From Pedococcus cremeus (lineage in GTDB: Bacteria > Actinomycetota > Actinomycetes > Actinomycetales > Dermatophilaceae), in the NCBI RefSeq assembly GCF_900111375.1, contig NZ_FOHB01000004.1, forward strand, positions 248,001-312,000: 64,000 nt of DNA, read 5' to 3'. How positions within the stretch are numbered: the stretch's first letter is position 1; each line of letters opens with the position of its first letter. The notes below the pieces were generated by a model that had not been told where the DNA came from, ran no database searches, and was given only the letters and a program-made list of their open reading frames with translations. The translations under genes and the position numbers were made by a program. Below, piece by piece: positions 19,455-28,318 of this stretch.

Positions 19455-20675
19455 CTAGGCCTCCGAGAGGTCCAGCGCCCGGGCGATCGGCACGCCGGCC
19501 CGGTAGGACAGGTGCAGGTGCGAGGGTGCGTCGAGCACCGCCAGGTCGGCCCGCGCCCCCACCACGACCCGGCCCACGTCGCTGCGCCGCAGCGACAGCG
19601 CGGAGCCGGCCGTCGCGGCATACACGGCCTCGCCCGGGGTGAGCCCCATCTCGCGCACGGCGAGCGCGATCACGAACGGCATCGAGGACGAGTAGCAGGT
19701 GCCCGGGTTGCAGTCGGTCGCGAGGGCGATGGAGCAGCCGGCGTCGAGCAGGGCGCGCGCGTCCGGGTAGGGCGAGCGGGTCGAGAACTCGACCCCCGGC
19801 AGCAGCGTCGCGACGGTGGTGCCGGCGGCGCCGACCAGGGCGTCGACGTCGGCGGGTGACAGGTAGGTGCAGTGGTCGACGCTCGCCGCCCCGAGCTCGA
19901 CGGCGAGCTGCACCCCGGGACCGTGGCCGAGCTGGTTGGCGTGGACCCTCAGCCCCAGGCCGGCGGCACGTCCGGCGAGCAGCACGGCGCGCGCCTCGTC
20001 CCCGGTGAAGGCGTGCGCCGAGTGCGGCTCGCAGAAGACGTCGACCCACCTCGCGTGCGGAGCCGCCGCCTCCAGCATGGGCCCGGTGACGAGGTCGAGG
20101 TATGCGGCGCGGTCGCCGCGTGCCCCCGGCCCGCCGGAGTACTCGGGCGGCACCACGTGCGCGCCGAGGAAGGTGGTCTCGTGGGTCACCTCTGCGGCGA
20201 GTCGGAGGGCCCGGGCCTCGTCGTCGACGGTGAGGCCGTAGCCGCTCTTGACCTCGACGGTGGTGGTGCCCTGGGCGCGCATCTCGTCGACGCGCCGGCG
20301 CAGCAGGGTGCGCAGCTCGTCGTCGGTGGCCGCGCGGGTGGCGGCGACCGAGACGCCGATGCCGCCGCCGTCATAGGGCGTGCCGGCCATCCGGGCGGCG
20401 AACTCCGCCGACCGGTCGCCGGCGAAGACCAGGTGGGAGTGGGAGTCGACGAACCCGGGCAGCACCGCGCTGCCTCCGAGGTCGACCTGCCGGTCGGCGG
20501 GTGGCGCGTCGGCGGCGCTGCCCACCCAGGCGATGTGGTCGCCCTCGACCACCACGGCGGCGTCGCGGCGCAGGCCGAGCCCTTCGGGGCCGGTGCCGTC
20601 GCAGGTGACGAGCTCGCCGATGCCGGTGATGACGGTGCAGGTGGACGGGGCGGCGGTCGAGTGCGGGCTGGTCAT
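19455..20675 (-). CDS. hutI: Imidazolonepropionase
   Basis: Third step of histidine degradation: opens 4-imidazolone-5-propionate to N-formimino-L-glutamate. 406 residues of the amidohydrolase superfamily. The first metal site is [10 protein letters not shown] at about residue 67 and KSGYGLT is at about 137. Further metal or substrate histidines are in GAHVVPPEY and HANQL, and the catalytic Asp is in [10 protein letters not shown]. The ATG at 20675 has GAGGCGG upstream and lies 7 nt after the hutF stop, so it is part of the M20-hutF-hutI operon. A GTG at 20696 inside hutF is a less likely start. Confidence 0.95.
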   Translation of the reverse strand: MTSPHSTAAPSTCTVITGIGELVTCDGTGPEGLGLRRDAAVVVEGDHIAWVGSAADAPPADRQVDLGGSAVLPGFVDSHSHLVFAGDRSAEFAARMAGTPYDGGGIGVSVAATRAATDDELRTLLRRRVDEMRAQGTTTVEVKSGYGLTVDDEARALRLAAEVTHETTFLGAHVVPPEYSGGPGARGDRAAYLDLVTGPMLEAAAPHARWVDVFCEPHSAHAFTGDEARAVLLAGRAAGLGLRVHANQLGHGPGVQLAVELGAASVDHCTYLSPADVDALVGAAGTTVATLLPGVEFSTRSPYPDARALLDAGCSIALATDCNPGTCYSSSMPFVIALAVREMGLTPGEAVYAATAGSALSLRRSDVGRVVVGARADLAVLDAPSHLHLSYRAGVPIARALDLSEA

Positions 20676-20682
20676 CGCCGCC

Positions 20683-22008
20683 TCACGCCCGGCCACGGAC
20701 GAGGTCGAGCGACTCCACGAGCAGGCGGGAGACCTGGCCGATGCGGTGGTGGCCGCTCACCACGACCGGCTCGCCCCCGACGAAGACGTGGTCGACGTCG
20801 GACTGGTCGGCGCAGTAGATGACCTGTCCCGCGCGGGTGCCGGCGGTGTTGACGGTGTCGGTGCGCACCACGACGAAGTCGGCCAGCGCACCGTCGGCGA
20901 TGCGTCCGCCGTCGGGCCAGCCGAGGCTGGCGTAGCCGGCGTGTGTCGCCGCCTCGACCAGCTCGTTGGGGCTGAACCGGCCCCGCTCGCCGGTGGCCAG
21001 GCGCTCGTGCATCTCCAGGCCGCGCACCTCCTCGAAGGGGTCGATCACCGCGTGCTGGTCGGAACCGAGGGCGATGGGGCTGCCGGTGTCGAAGAGCGCG
21101 CGGGCCGGCCCGATGCCGTCGGCGAGGTCGCGCTCGGTGGTGGGGCAGAAGCAGGCCGTGGTGCGCGACCCGCCCAGCAGCTTGAGGTCGCCGTCGGAGA
21201 GGTGGGTCGCGTGGATCGCCGTGGTGGCCGGGCCCAGCAGGCCCGCCTCGTCCAACAGCTCCGTGGGCGTGCGGCCGTAGAACATCTGCGCCGCGAGGTT
21301 CTCCGCCGGCTGCTCGCTGAGGTGGACGTGCACCCGCCGACCGGCGGCCGCTGCCGCGAAGGGGGCCAGCTGCTCGCGCGGCACGGCGCGCACCGAGTGC
21401 ACGGCGGCGCCGATGCGCGTGTTGTCGTCGTCCTCGAGGGCGGCGACCCGGGCGGCCCAGCCGTCGACGTCGCCGTCGGTGAACCGGCGCTGCACGTCGT
21501 CGAGCGGCAGGTGCCCGTCGCCGCTGAGCCCACCGGAGAGGTAGCAGGTGTCGAGCAGGGTGATGCGCACCCCGGCGTCGCGGGCCGCCCGGACCAGCGC
21601 CCGGCCCATGGCGTTGGGGTCGCCGTAGGGGTTGCCCGCCTCGTCGTGGTGCACGTAGTGGAACTCACCGACCACGGTGATGCCGGCCAGGGCCATCTCG
21701 CAGAAGACGGCGCGCGCCAGCGCGAGGTACGTGTCGGGGGTGAGGCGCCTGGTCACGGCATACATCTGCTCGCGCCACGTCCAGAAGTTGCCGCCGTCAT
21801 TGTGCGTGCGGCCGCGAAGGGCGCGGTGGAAGGCGTGGCTGTGCGTGTTCGCGAGGCCGGGCAGCGTGACGCCGGGGAGCCGCACGTCACCGTCGGCCGC
21901 CTTGACCCGCGCCTGCACTCCCGCGAAGCGGCCATTCTCCACGGAGAACCGCACGCCGCCTGCGACACCGGTGGGGAGCCAGGCGTTCTCGGCCCAGAAC
22001 GTCGTCAT
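20683..22008 (-). CDS. hutF: Formimidoylglutamate deiminase
   Basis: Removes ammonia from N-formimino-L-glutamate to give N-formyl-L-glutamate (the five-step histidine route). 441 residues of the amidohydrolase fold with zinc ligands in [13 protein letters not shown] (about 55-67), [17 protein letters not shown] and [13 protein letters not shown]. The start overlaps the stop of the upstream M20 amidohydrolase (ATGA), so the genes are translationally coupled. The presence of HutF means an N-formylglutamate deformylase is needed next. No HutG-like gene is in the window, and the coupled M20 gene is the obvious candidate. Confidence 0.93.
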   Translation of the reverse strand: MTTFWAENAWLPTGVAGGVRFSVENGRFAGVQARVKAADGDVRLPGVTLPGLANTHSHAFHRALRGRTHNDGGNFWTWREQMYAVTRRLTPDTYLALARAVFCEMALAGITVVGEFHYVHHDEAGNPYGDPNAMGRALVRAARDAGVRITLLDTCYLSGGLSGDGHLPLDDVQRRFTDGDVDGWAARVAALEDDDNTRIGAAVHSVRAVPREQLAPFAAAAAGRRVHVHLSEQPAENLAAQMFYGRTPTELLDEAGLLGPATTAIHATHLSDGDLKLLGGSRTTACFCPTTERDLADGIGPARALFDTGSPIALGSDQHAVIDPFEEVRGLEMHERLATGERGRFSPNELVEAATHAGYASLGWPDGGRIADGALADFVVVRTDTVNTAGTRAGQVIYCADQSDVDHVFVGGEPVVVSGHHRIGQVSRLLVESLDLVRGRA

Positions 22009-23276
22009 GCGCGCTCCCCTGCCAGGTCTTCGAGCACCCCGGCCAGGGCGGTCACCCCGGCTCGACAATCATCAGCCTCCGCCCACTCCTGTGGCGAGTG
22101 CGAAACACCTGTCGGGTTGCGGACGAAGAGCATGGCCGTGGGCACGCCGGCGTTGGCGAGGATGCCGGCGTCGTGGCCGGCGCCCGTGCCGAGCAGCGGT
22201 ATGCCGTGGGGCTGGGTCCCGCCCGCGGCTGCGGTGCGCGACGCGAGGACGCGCTGGAGGCGGGTGGCCAGGTCGGCGTCGAAGGTGGTGGGCGGGGTCC
22301 ACGACTCCTCGGTGAGGGTGGCGCCGGACCGCTCGGCCTCCCCCGCGACGTCGGCGACCGCCGCGCGGACCGCGGCCTCGTCGGCGCCGCGGGCGTCGAG
22401 CCAGCCCGTGACGGCGCTGGGCACGGCGTTGACCCCGCCCGGCTGGACGGCGACCTTGCCGATGGTGGCGAGGCAGCCCTGCCGCTCCGCCGCCCTGCGG
22501 GCCGACAGGACCGCAGTGGCGTAGCCGAGCATGGCGTCGTGGCGGTCCTCGAGACGCGTTGTGCCGGCGTGGTTCGCCTCGCCGGGGAAGTCGAGGCGCC
22601 AGCGCCCGTGCGGCCAGATGCCCGAGCCGACCGCGACCGCGTGTCCGTGCGCGGGGTGGTCGGGGTCGGCGAGGGCCCGGCCCTGCTCGACGTGCAGCTC
22701 GACGAAGCTGCCGATGCGACGCAGCGCCTCGTCGTCGCGACCGATCATCTGCGGGTCTCGGCCTGCCCGGGTGAGGGCCTCGACCATGGTGGTGCCGTCG
22801 GCGTCGGTGAGCGACCGGGCCCGGTCGGGGCCGAGGACGCCGGTGATGACCCGCGACCCCGCGCAGGCGACGCCGAAGCGGGCGCCCTCCTCGTCGACGA
22901 AGTTGACGACGCCGATGGGGCGGGTGGGCTGCCAGCCCTCGTGCTCGGCCCTGGCCCGCAGCACGTCGAGCGCCGCGAGGGCGCTGACGACGCCGAGGGG
23001 GCCGTCGAACGCGCCGCCGTCGGGCACGCTGTCGAGGTGGGAGCCGGCGACGACACCCGGACGCCCCTCCGCGGCGGCTCGGTCGGGGTCGCCCCACCAG
23101 GCCCACTGGTTGCCCATCCGGTCCTCGGTCAGGTCGAGCCCACGGGCGGCGCACTCCCCCGCGAACCACTCCCGCAGCGTGTCGTCCTCCGCCGTCCACG
23201 CGAAGCGTCGGTAGCCACCGGTGCGGGGGTCACGCCCCACGGGTTCGAGGGCAGCCCACATCGACTCGAAGCTCAC
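22005..23276 (-). CDS. M20 amidohydrolase, allantoate amidohydrolase/N-carbamoylase (AllC-like), hut operon
   Basis: A 423-residue metal-dependent amidohydrolase of peptidase family M20. Conserved elements are GSHLDSVPDGGAFDGPLGV (first metal His and the bridging Asp), DEEGARFG (catalytic and metal Glu), ELHVEQG, and the dimerisation-domain HAGTT. By sequence it would be called allantoate amidohydrolase or N-carbamoyl-amino-acid hydrolase. Its place as first gene of the coupled M20-hutF-hutI operon, with HutF producing N-formylglutamate and no HutG present, suggests it hydrolyses N-formylglutamate (or formiminoglutamate) instead. The GTG at 23276 follows AAGGAG. A palindromic operator shared with hutH lies about 105 bp upstream. 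One Ile codon is the rare ATA, inside the octamer at 22199-22206. Confidence 0.85.
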   Translation of the reverse strand: MSFESMWAALEPVGRDPRTGGYRRFAWTAEDDTLREWFAGECAARGLDLTEDRMGNQWAWWGDPDRAAAEGRPGVVAGSHLDSVPDGGAFDGPLGVVSALAALDVLRARAEHEGWQPTRPIGVVNFVDEEGARFGVACAGSRVITGVLGPDRARSLTDADGTTMVEALTRAGRDPQMIGRDDEALRRIGSFVELHVEQGRALADPDHPAHGHAVAVGSGIWPHGRWRLDFPGEANHAGTTRLEDRHDAMLGYATAVLSARRAAERQGCLATIGKVAVQPGGVNAVPSAVTGWLDARGADEAAVRAAVADVAGEAERSGATLTEESWTPPTTFDADLATRLQRVLASRTAAAGGTQPHGIPLLGTGAGHDAGILANAGVPTAMLFVRNPTGVSHSPQEWAEADDCRAGVTALAGVLEDLAGERA

Positions 23277-23575
23277 GGTCGGGGACTCCTTCGTCTTGGG
23301 CCGGTGCCGGTGGTGCAGCAGGTCTGCCGCCATTCCAGCAACGTCGTCAGTGTCGCTGGGCGGCCCGGAGCAGACAACCGTCTCACATGCGAGATCTGCC
23401 GCCGTGGTGGTCGCTTTGTCCACACCCGCCCGTTTGGGACCCCACTGTCCCCAGCCCGGATCGTCAGGGTTGTGTTTCACGGGCGTGTATGCCGTCGAAA
23501 ACCGTTCTGGCGCAACGTGTTTCCCCTGTTCGAGCCCAGGTTGGGCTGTCGGTGGCCACCCCTACGGTGGTGGTC
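23277..23575. other. Divergent intergenic region of 299 bp (M20-hutFI operon / DUF222 gene)
   Basis: Holds the candidate hut operator at 23381-23394, one GTATGCCG octamer at 23487-23494, and a TACGGT -10-like box just upstream of the DUF222 gene. I see no convincing small gene, tRNA or terminator here. Confidence 0.6.
23381..23394. promoter_or_regulatory. Candidate hut operator A
   Basis: TCTCACATGCGAGA is an imperfect 14-bp palindrome. The wider string ACCGTCTCACATGCGAGAT matches the site upstream of hutH (29943-29956) at nearly every position outside the central variable pairs. The 14-bp TCT...AT...AGA layout resembles the IclR-type HutR box I recall from corynebacteria. Position, about 105 bp upstream of the first gene of the M20-hutF-hutI operon, fits co-regulation. 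Confidence 0.6.
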
Positions 23576-24889
23576 ATGGAGGGGAACCCGGCACAGGAAC
23601 TGAGCCTGGCGGAGCACCGCGAGCGTCTCGCGGCTGCCCGCTCCTCGCTGGCCGCCCTCTCCTCGATCCTGTGGCAGACCCCGTCCGGTGGTGGCTCGGA
23701 CGGCCTGTCCGGGCTGATGAGCGAGGTCGACGCCCTGGTGATGGCCGGCGAGGCCGGCCGGGTGGCGGTGCTGCGGGAGGCGATGAACCGCGGCGAGTCC
23801 GACGGCGGGTCGGCGGCGATGACCACCGCCCAGTGGGTCCGCCACCACGCCCCGTCGACCATCGCTGGTGGCGCGGCGGCCATCGTGTCGGTCGCCACCG
23901 CGTTCGGGAAACGCGTCAACGCCCCGGTCAAGGAAGCCGTCGAGTCCGGGCGGCTGCCGGTGAAGTCAGCCGCGGTGGTGGTGTCCGAGGCCGACAAGCT
24001 CCGACCCCTCCTGGCAGACGGTGCCGAGCCGCACGTGCTCGAGGGGCTGATCGGGATGGCCGAGCAGCACGGCCCGTCCGGGTGCCGGCTGCTGCGCGAC
24101 GGCCTGATCGCCAAGTACGGGCGCCAGGACGTGCTGCAGGACCAGCAGAGCATGGGCAAGTCCTTCATCCGGCTCTCCCAGCCCCAGGACACCGGGGCGA
24201 ACACCTTCGAGTACCGGCTCACCCTCGACGTCGAGGGCAAGGCGGCCCTCGAGGCCGCCCTGGGACCGCTGTCCGCACCGAAGCCGGTCGACGGGGAACG
24301 GGACCTGCGCAGCAGCGACCGGCGCCGCGGCGATGCGCTCGTCACCCTGGTCCGTCGGGCGGTGGCGGCCGGGGACGAGGTCGGCAAGACCAACAAGACC
24401 ACCCTGCTGCTGACCATGAGCTACGAGGACTTGCGTGACCGGCTCGGCGCGGCCACCACCCTCGGGGGCCTGGACGCCGGCACCCACCTCGCCCCGGAGA
24501 CGGTGCGGCGGCTGTGCTGCGACGGGTCCGTCATCCCCATCGTCCTCGGCGCCGACGGCGACGTCACGGACTGGGGTATCGAGAAACGCTTCTTCACCGA
24601 CGCCCAGACCAAACGGATGTGGCTGCGCGACGGTGGGTGCACGTACCCCGGCTGCGGGGCACCGCCACAGTGGACCGACGCCCACCACCTGGTGCACTGG
24701 GCAGACCTCGGACCCTCCGACCTGTCCAACGGCGCCCTGCTCTGCGAGCGGCACCCCACCATCGTCCACAACCGGCGCCTCGCCGGTCGGGTCGTGCAGG
24801 GGCCCTTCGGCGAACGGTTCGAATGGGACCTCACCCGAGGTTCCTACGACGACCTGCTCGCCCGACGCGCCGCACAGGAGCCAGCGTGA
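23576..24889 (+). CDS. DUF222 / HNH endonuclease-domain protein (13E12 repeat family)
   Basis: A 437-residue member of a family present in many copies in actinobacterial genomes and often linked to mobile DNA. The N-terminal DUF222 domain spans about 10-300. The C-terminal HNH nuclease motif is CTYPGCGAPP, then DAHHLVHWADLG, then the N and H of NGALLCERH. A TACGGT box about 9 nt upstream of the ATG suggests a leaderless message; there is no ribosome site. It separates the two hut blocks and lies opposite to them. Biological role unknown; homing-type or DNA-processing activity is only an inference from the fold. Confidence 0.88.
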   Translation: MEGNPAQELSLAEHRERLAAARSSLAALSSILWQTPSGGGSDGLSGLMSEVDALVMAGEAGRVAVLREAMNRGESDGGSAAMTTAQWVRHHAPSTIAGGAAAIVSVATAFGKRVNAPVKEAVESGRLPVKSAAVVVSEADKLRPLLADGAEPHVLEGLIGMAEQHGPSGCRLLRDGLIAKYGRQDVLQDQQSMGKSFIRLSQPQDTGANTFEYRLTLDVEGKAALEAALGPLSAPKPVDGERDLRSSDRRRGDALVTLVRRAVAAGDEVGKTNKTTLLLTMSYEDLRDRLGAATTLGGLDAGTHLAPETVRRLCCDGSVIPIVLGADGDVTDWGIEKRFFTDAQTKRMWLRDGGCTYPGCGAPPQWTDAHHLVHWADLGPSDLSNGALLCERHPTIVHNRRLAGRVVQGPFGERFEWDLTRGSYDDLLARRAAQEPA

Positions 24890-24954
24890 CCCCGCCCCAC
24901 ACCCCGCCGACACCGGCGGGGCCACAGCCATGTGCAGGTCCTTAGAGTGACCCC

Positions 24955-25452
24955 ATGGCCAGTGACCCCATGACCACGGACGGCGAGACCAGGGCGGCGC
25001 AGGCGCTGGCGGCACACGGCATCGAGCACACGATCACCCGCCACGGCCGGGTCGGCTCCCTCGAGGAGGCCGCGGCCGCGCGAGGGGTCGAGCCACGCGA
25101 CATCATCAAGACCCTCGTCGTCCGCCGTGCCGACGACGACTACCTGTTCGTGCTGGTGCCGGGCGACCGCGAGATCTCGTGGCCGAAGCTTCGTGCAGAG
25201 CTCGGGGTGAACCGGCTGTCCATGCCGGACGCCGCCACGGCCCGCGACGTCACGGGCTACGAGCGCGGCACGATCACGCCCTTCGGCTCGCTGCGCGCGT
25301 GGCCGGTCATCGCCGATGCCACGGTCGCCGGCCGCACCATCTCCATCGGTGCCGGGGCGCACGGCGTGGCGGCGACGGTGCACGGCGACGACGCCATCGC
25401 CGCCCTGCAGGCGACCGTCGCCGACGTCACCGACGCGGCCGGCAAGCCTTAG
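24955..25452 (+). CDS. YbaK/EbsC-type aminoacyl-tRNA deacylase
   Basis: A 165-residue single-domain protein of the YbaK/ProX fold, which hydrolyses mischarged tRNA such as Cys-tRNA(Pro). The conserved catalytic-lysine segment is DIIKTLVVRRADDDYLFVLV at about 45-64, and the substrate-pocket GTITPFGS-type motif is near residue 104. The C-terminal SIGAGAHGVAATVH is typical. The ATG at 24955 has no strong ribosome site but TTAGAGT just upstream could be a -10 box. It is downstream of the DUF222 gene by 65 bp on the same strand. Confidence 0.88.
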   Translation: MASDPMTTDGETRAAQALAAHGIEHTITRHGRVGSLEEAAAARGVEPRDIIKTLVVRRADDDYLFVLVPGDREISWPKLRAELGVNRLSMPDAATARDVTGYERGTITPFGSLRAWPVIADATVAGRTISIGAGAHGVAATVHGDDAIAALQATVADVTDAAGKP

Positions 25453-25521
25453 TTCGCCCCCCTGCGTGGGCAGGGAGCAGCGGTCGCCCGGTTGCGGCTG
25501 CCGGGGTGGCACGCTGGGCGG

Positions 25522-26031
25522 GTGATCCTCCCCGAGGTCCGAGACCCTCGCCTGGTGACGGTCCGCCGTGGCGGGACGCTCAGCGACCCGGACCATCGGC
25601 TCCTGGCCCTGTGGGCGGCGGAGTGCGCGGAGCACGTGCTGCACTTCTTCGAGGACGTCCGGCCATCGGACACACGCCCACGTGACGCGGTCGAGGCGGC
25701 GCGCGTGTGGGCCCGTGGCGAGCTGACGATGATGGACGCTCGTGCACGCGGCGGGCACGCGATGGGCGCGGCCCGCCCTCTGCGGGGAGCCGCCCGCTAC
25801 GCGGCATACGCCGCCGGCCAGGCCGCTTGTGTCGGCCACGTGCCTGAACACGATCTCGGCGCCGCCGCCTACGCGATCAAGGCGGCACAGGCAGCACACC
25901 CGGGCGACCCCAGCGCCGGACGCCGTGAGCGTGACTGGCAGCGCGACCGGCTTCCCGAGGAGGTCCGGGCTCTGGTCCTTGAGGACCAGGCCCGGCGCAA
26001 CGCGATCTGCTGGTCCGTCTTCGAGGACTGA
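25522..26031 (+). CDS. Putative immunity-protein-like helical protein
   Basis: A 169-residue, Ala/Arg/His-rich, probably all-helical protein with the segment LSDPDHRLLALWAAECAEH, followed by ARVWARGEL and Ala-rich repeats (AARYAAYAAGQAA). This pattern recalls the Imm5-like 'putative immunity protein' family that is widespread in actinobacteria without an adjacent toxin. No toxin gene is next to it here. The GTG at 25522 gives the best N-terminus (ILPEVRDPRLVTV). No clear ribosome site is visible, so the start is uncertain. Confidence 0.6.
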   Translation: MILPEVRDPRLVTVRRGGTLSDPDHRLLALWAAECAEHVLHFFEDVRPSDTRPRDAVEAARVWARGELTMMDARARGGHAMGAARPLRGAARYAAYAAGQAACVGHVPEHDLGAAAYAIKAAQAAHPGDPSAGRRERDWQRDRLPEEVRALVLEDQARRNAICWSVFED

Positions 26032-26073
26032 CTGGGACACCCAAGGGCAAGCGGCGATGGGGACGACGACCGC

Positions 26074-26535
26074 TCAGACGACCTCCCAGTCCGCGACCGG
26101 CCCCTCCACGACGCGGAAGAGCGGGTGCGGCTCGGGGACGTCCGTCTCAGGGGCTGCATCCGCGCCCTTCAAGGAGGCGAGCCAGTCCGGGCTGCGCAGT
26201 GCCAGCTTGGCGACGAGGTGCCCCCACTCGTGCTCGAGCTGTCCGGTGCCCACCTCGAGGCGACCCACCCACCCGGCCGGGTCCGCGGGCCGGGTGATGA
26301 TGCGCGAGCGGTCGTAGCGGTAGCCCCGCGCCGAAGCCTCGTCAGCCACCAGCTCGAGGTAGGCCCCGACCGTCGCCACCGGGTCGGGAGTGGCTTGGAG
26401 GCGACGAAGCTGCGGGTGCCTCGTGTAGCCCTTGGTGCGCCCGGCCAGCACCGCCTGGGCCAGCAGTGCCTCGCGCCAGGTCGCCGTGAGCCCCTGGCGG
26501 TCGAGGTACCTCGGTTGCAGCGACCACAGCCTCAT
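26074..26535 (-). CDS. Endonuclease V (DenV)-like pyrimidine-dimer glycosylase family protein
   Basis: A 153-residue protein starting MRLWSLQPRYLDRQGL, with WREALLAQAVL and TKGYTRHPQL. This is the bacterial branch usually annotated as pyrimidine dimer DNA glycosylase. T4 endonuclease V uses Thr2 as its attacking amine, whereas here residue 2 is Arg, so the classical chemistry is doubtful. The C-terminus continues past the family core with a variable tail (VPEPHPLFRVVEGP). It lies downstream of the hutHU terminator, so it is probably transcribed on its own. Confidence 0.72.
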   Translation of the reverse strand: MRLWSLQPRYLDRQGLTATWREALLAQAVLAGRTKGYTRHPQLRRLQATPDPVATVGAYLELVADEASARGYRYDRSRIITRPADPAGWVGRLEVGTGQLEHEWGHLVAKLALRSPDWLASLKGADAAPETDVPEPHPLFRVVEGPVADWEVV

Positions 26536-26560
26536 GGGCTCCGATCCTGCCCCAACGCAG

Positions 26561-26603
26561 CGGTGACGTGTGCCGCGGCCTCTCGCCGCGGCATACGTCA
26601 CCG
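26561..26603 (-). terminator. Hairpin terminator after hutU
   Basis: CGGTGACGTGTGCCGCGG (26561-26578) pairs with CCGCGGCATACGTCACCG (26586-26603): 18 pairs, one of them G-T, with a 7-nt loop. It directly follows the hutU stop on the minus strand. The right arm contains the CGGCATAC octamer, and the left arm carries the near-match GTGTGCCG. Confidence 0.85.
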
Positions 26604-26611
26604 TGGGGAGG

Positions 26612-28267
26612 TCAGGCCTCGCGCATGGGCACCCGCACGCCCCGCTCGGCCGCGACCCGCTCGGCGATGTCGTAGCCGGCGTCCACGTGGCGGATGACGC
26701 CCATGCCCGGGTCGTTGGTGAGCACCCGCTCGAGCTTCTGGGCGGCGAGGTCGGTGCCGTCGGCCAGCGACACCTGCCCGGCGTGCAGCGAGCGACCGAT
26801 GCCGACGCCGCCGCCGTGGTGGATCGACACCCACGAGGCGCCTGACGAGGTGTTGACGAGCGCGTTGAGCAACGGCCAGTCGGCGATGGCGTCGGAGCCG
26901 TCGAGCATGGACTCGGTCTCGCGGTAGGGGCTGGCCACCGATCCGGCGTCGAGGTGGTCACGGCCGATGACGATCGGGGCGCTGACCTCGCCGGAGCGCA
27001 CCAGCTCGTTGAACGCCAGGCCGGCCTTGTCGCGCTCGCCGTAGCCGAGCCAGCAGATCCGGGCCGGCAGGCCCTGGAACGCGATCCGCTCCTGTGCCCC
27101 ACGGATCCACTTGTGCAGCCGGTCGTTGTCGGGGAACAGGTCGAGCACGGCGCGGTCGGTCGCGGCGATGTCCTTGGGGTCGCCCGACAGGGCCGCCCAG
27201 CGGAACGGGCCCTTGCCCTCGCAGAACAGCGGGCGGATGTAGGCGGGCACGAAGCCCGGGAACTCGAACGCCCGGTCGTAGCCACCGAGGCGGGCCTCGT
27301 CGCGGATCGAGTTGCCGTAGTCGAAGACCTCGGCGCCGGCGTCCTTAAACTCCACCATCGCCTGGACGTGCTTGGCCATCGAGGCGCGCGCCCGGTCGGT
27401 GAACTCCTCGGGCTTGGCCTCGGCGTAGTCGTGCCAGTCCTCGAGGGCGACGCCCTCGGGGAGGTAGGACAGCGGGTCGTGGGCCGAGGTCTGGTCGGTG
27501 ACGATGTCGATGGCCACCCCGCGACGCAGCAGCTCGGGGAAGACCGTCGCCGCGTTGCCGACGACGCCGATCGACCAGGCCCGCTTCTCCTCCTTGGCCT
27601 TCAGCGCCTTCTCGACCGCCTCGTCGAGGGAGGCGGCGACCTCGTCGAGGTAACGGTGCTCCACCCGGCGGTGCAGGCGCGCGGGGTCGACGTCGACGAT
27701 GAGGCAGACGCCGCCGTTGAGCGTGACTGCCAGTGGCTGGGCGCCGCCCATGCCGCCACAGCCACCGGTGAGGGTCAGCGTGCCGGCCAGCGTGCCACCG
27801 AACCGCTTCTCAGCGACGGCCGCGAAGGTCTCGTAGGTGCCCTGCACGATGCCCTGGGTCCCGATGTAGATCCACGACCCGGCGGTCATCTGTCCGTACA
27901 TCGTCAGGCCCAGGTGCTCGAGCCGCCGGAACTCCGGCCAGGTCGCCCAGTCGCCGACCAGGTTGGAGTTGGCGATGAGCACGCGCGGCGCCCACTCGTG
28001 CGTCTGCATCACGCCGACCGGGCGGCCCGACTGCACGAGCATCGTCTCGTCGGGCTTGAGGGTGGTCAGCGTGCGCACCATGGCGTCGAACGACTTCCAG
28101 TCACGCGCGGCACGACCGGTGCCGCCGTAGACGACGAGGTCGTCGGGCCGCTCGGCGACCTCGGGGTCGAGGTTGTTCATGAGCATCCGCAGGGGCGCCT
28201 CGGCCCCCCAGTGCGATGCGGTCAGCTTCGTTCCACGCGGGGCGCGGACCGGACGGGCGCCTTCCAT
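26612..28267 (-). CDS. hutU: Urocanate hydratase
   Basis: Second step of histidine degradation: converts urocanate to imidazolonepropionate using tightly bound NAD. 551 residues, the usual length. Family signatures are [15 protein letters not shown] (about 50), [19 protein letters not shown], and the glycine-rich NAD loop [15 protein letters not shown] at about 170. The ATG at 28267 has AAGGAG 7 nt upstream. It follows hutH by about 51 bp in the hutH-hutU operon, and a strong hairpin follows it. Confidence 0.97.
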   Translation of the reverse strand: MEGARPVRAPRGTKLTASHWGAEAPLRMLMNNLDPEVAERPDDLVVYGGTGRAARDWKSFDAMVRTLTTLKPDETMLVQSGRPVGVMQTHEWAPRVLIANSNLVGDWATWPEFRRLEHLGLTMYGQMTAGSWIYIGTQGIVQGTYETFAAVAEKRFGGTLAGTLTLTGGCGGMGGAQPLAVTLNGGVCLIVDVDPARLHRRVEHRYLDEVAASLDEAVEKALKAKEEKRAWSIGVVGNAATVFPELLRRGVAIDIVTDQTSAHDPLSYLPEGVALEDWHDYAEAKPEEFTDRARASMAKHVQAMVEFKDAGAEVFDYGNSIRDEARLGGYDRAFEFPGFVPAYIRPLFCEGKGPFRWAALSGDPKDIAATDRAVLDLFPDNDRLHKWIRGAQERIAFQGLPARICWLGYGERDKAGLAFNELVRSGEVSAPIVIGRDHLDAGSVASPYRETESMLDGSDAIADWPLLNALVNTSSGASWVSIHHGGGVGIGRSLHAGQVSLADGTDLAAQKLERVLTNDPGMGVIRHVDAGYDIAERVAAERGVRVPMREA

Positions 28268-28318
28268 GTCGATCTCCTTCAAGGCTGGTGGTTCAAAGAC
28301 AGGGGTATGCCGGGTGGC

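Noticed and set aside
23576-26031. A defence or toxin-immunity island (HNH protein plus immunity-like protein)
   Set aside because: No toxin, restriction, CRISPR or other defence partner is present. DUF222-HNH and Imm5-like genes are common orphans in actinobacteria.
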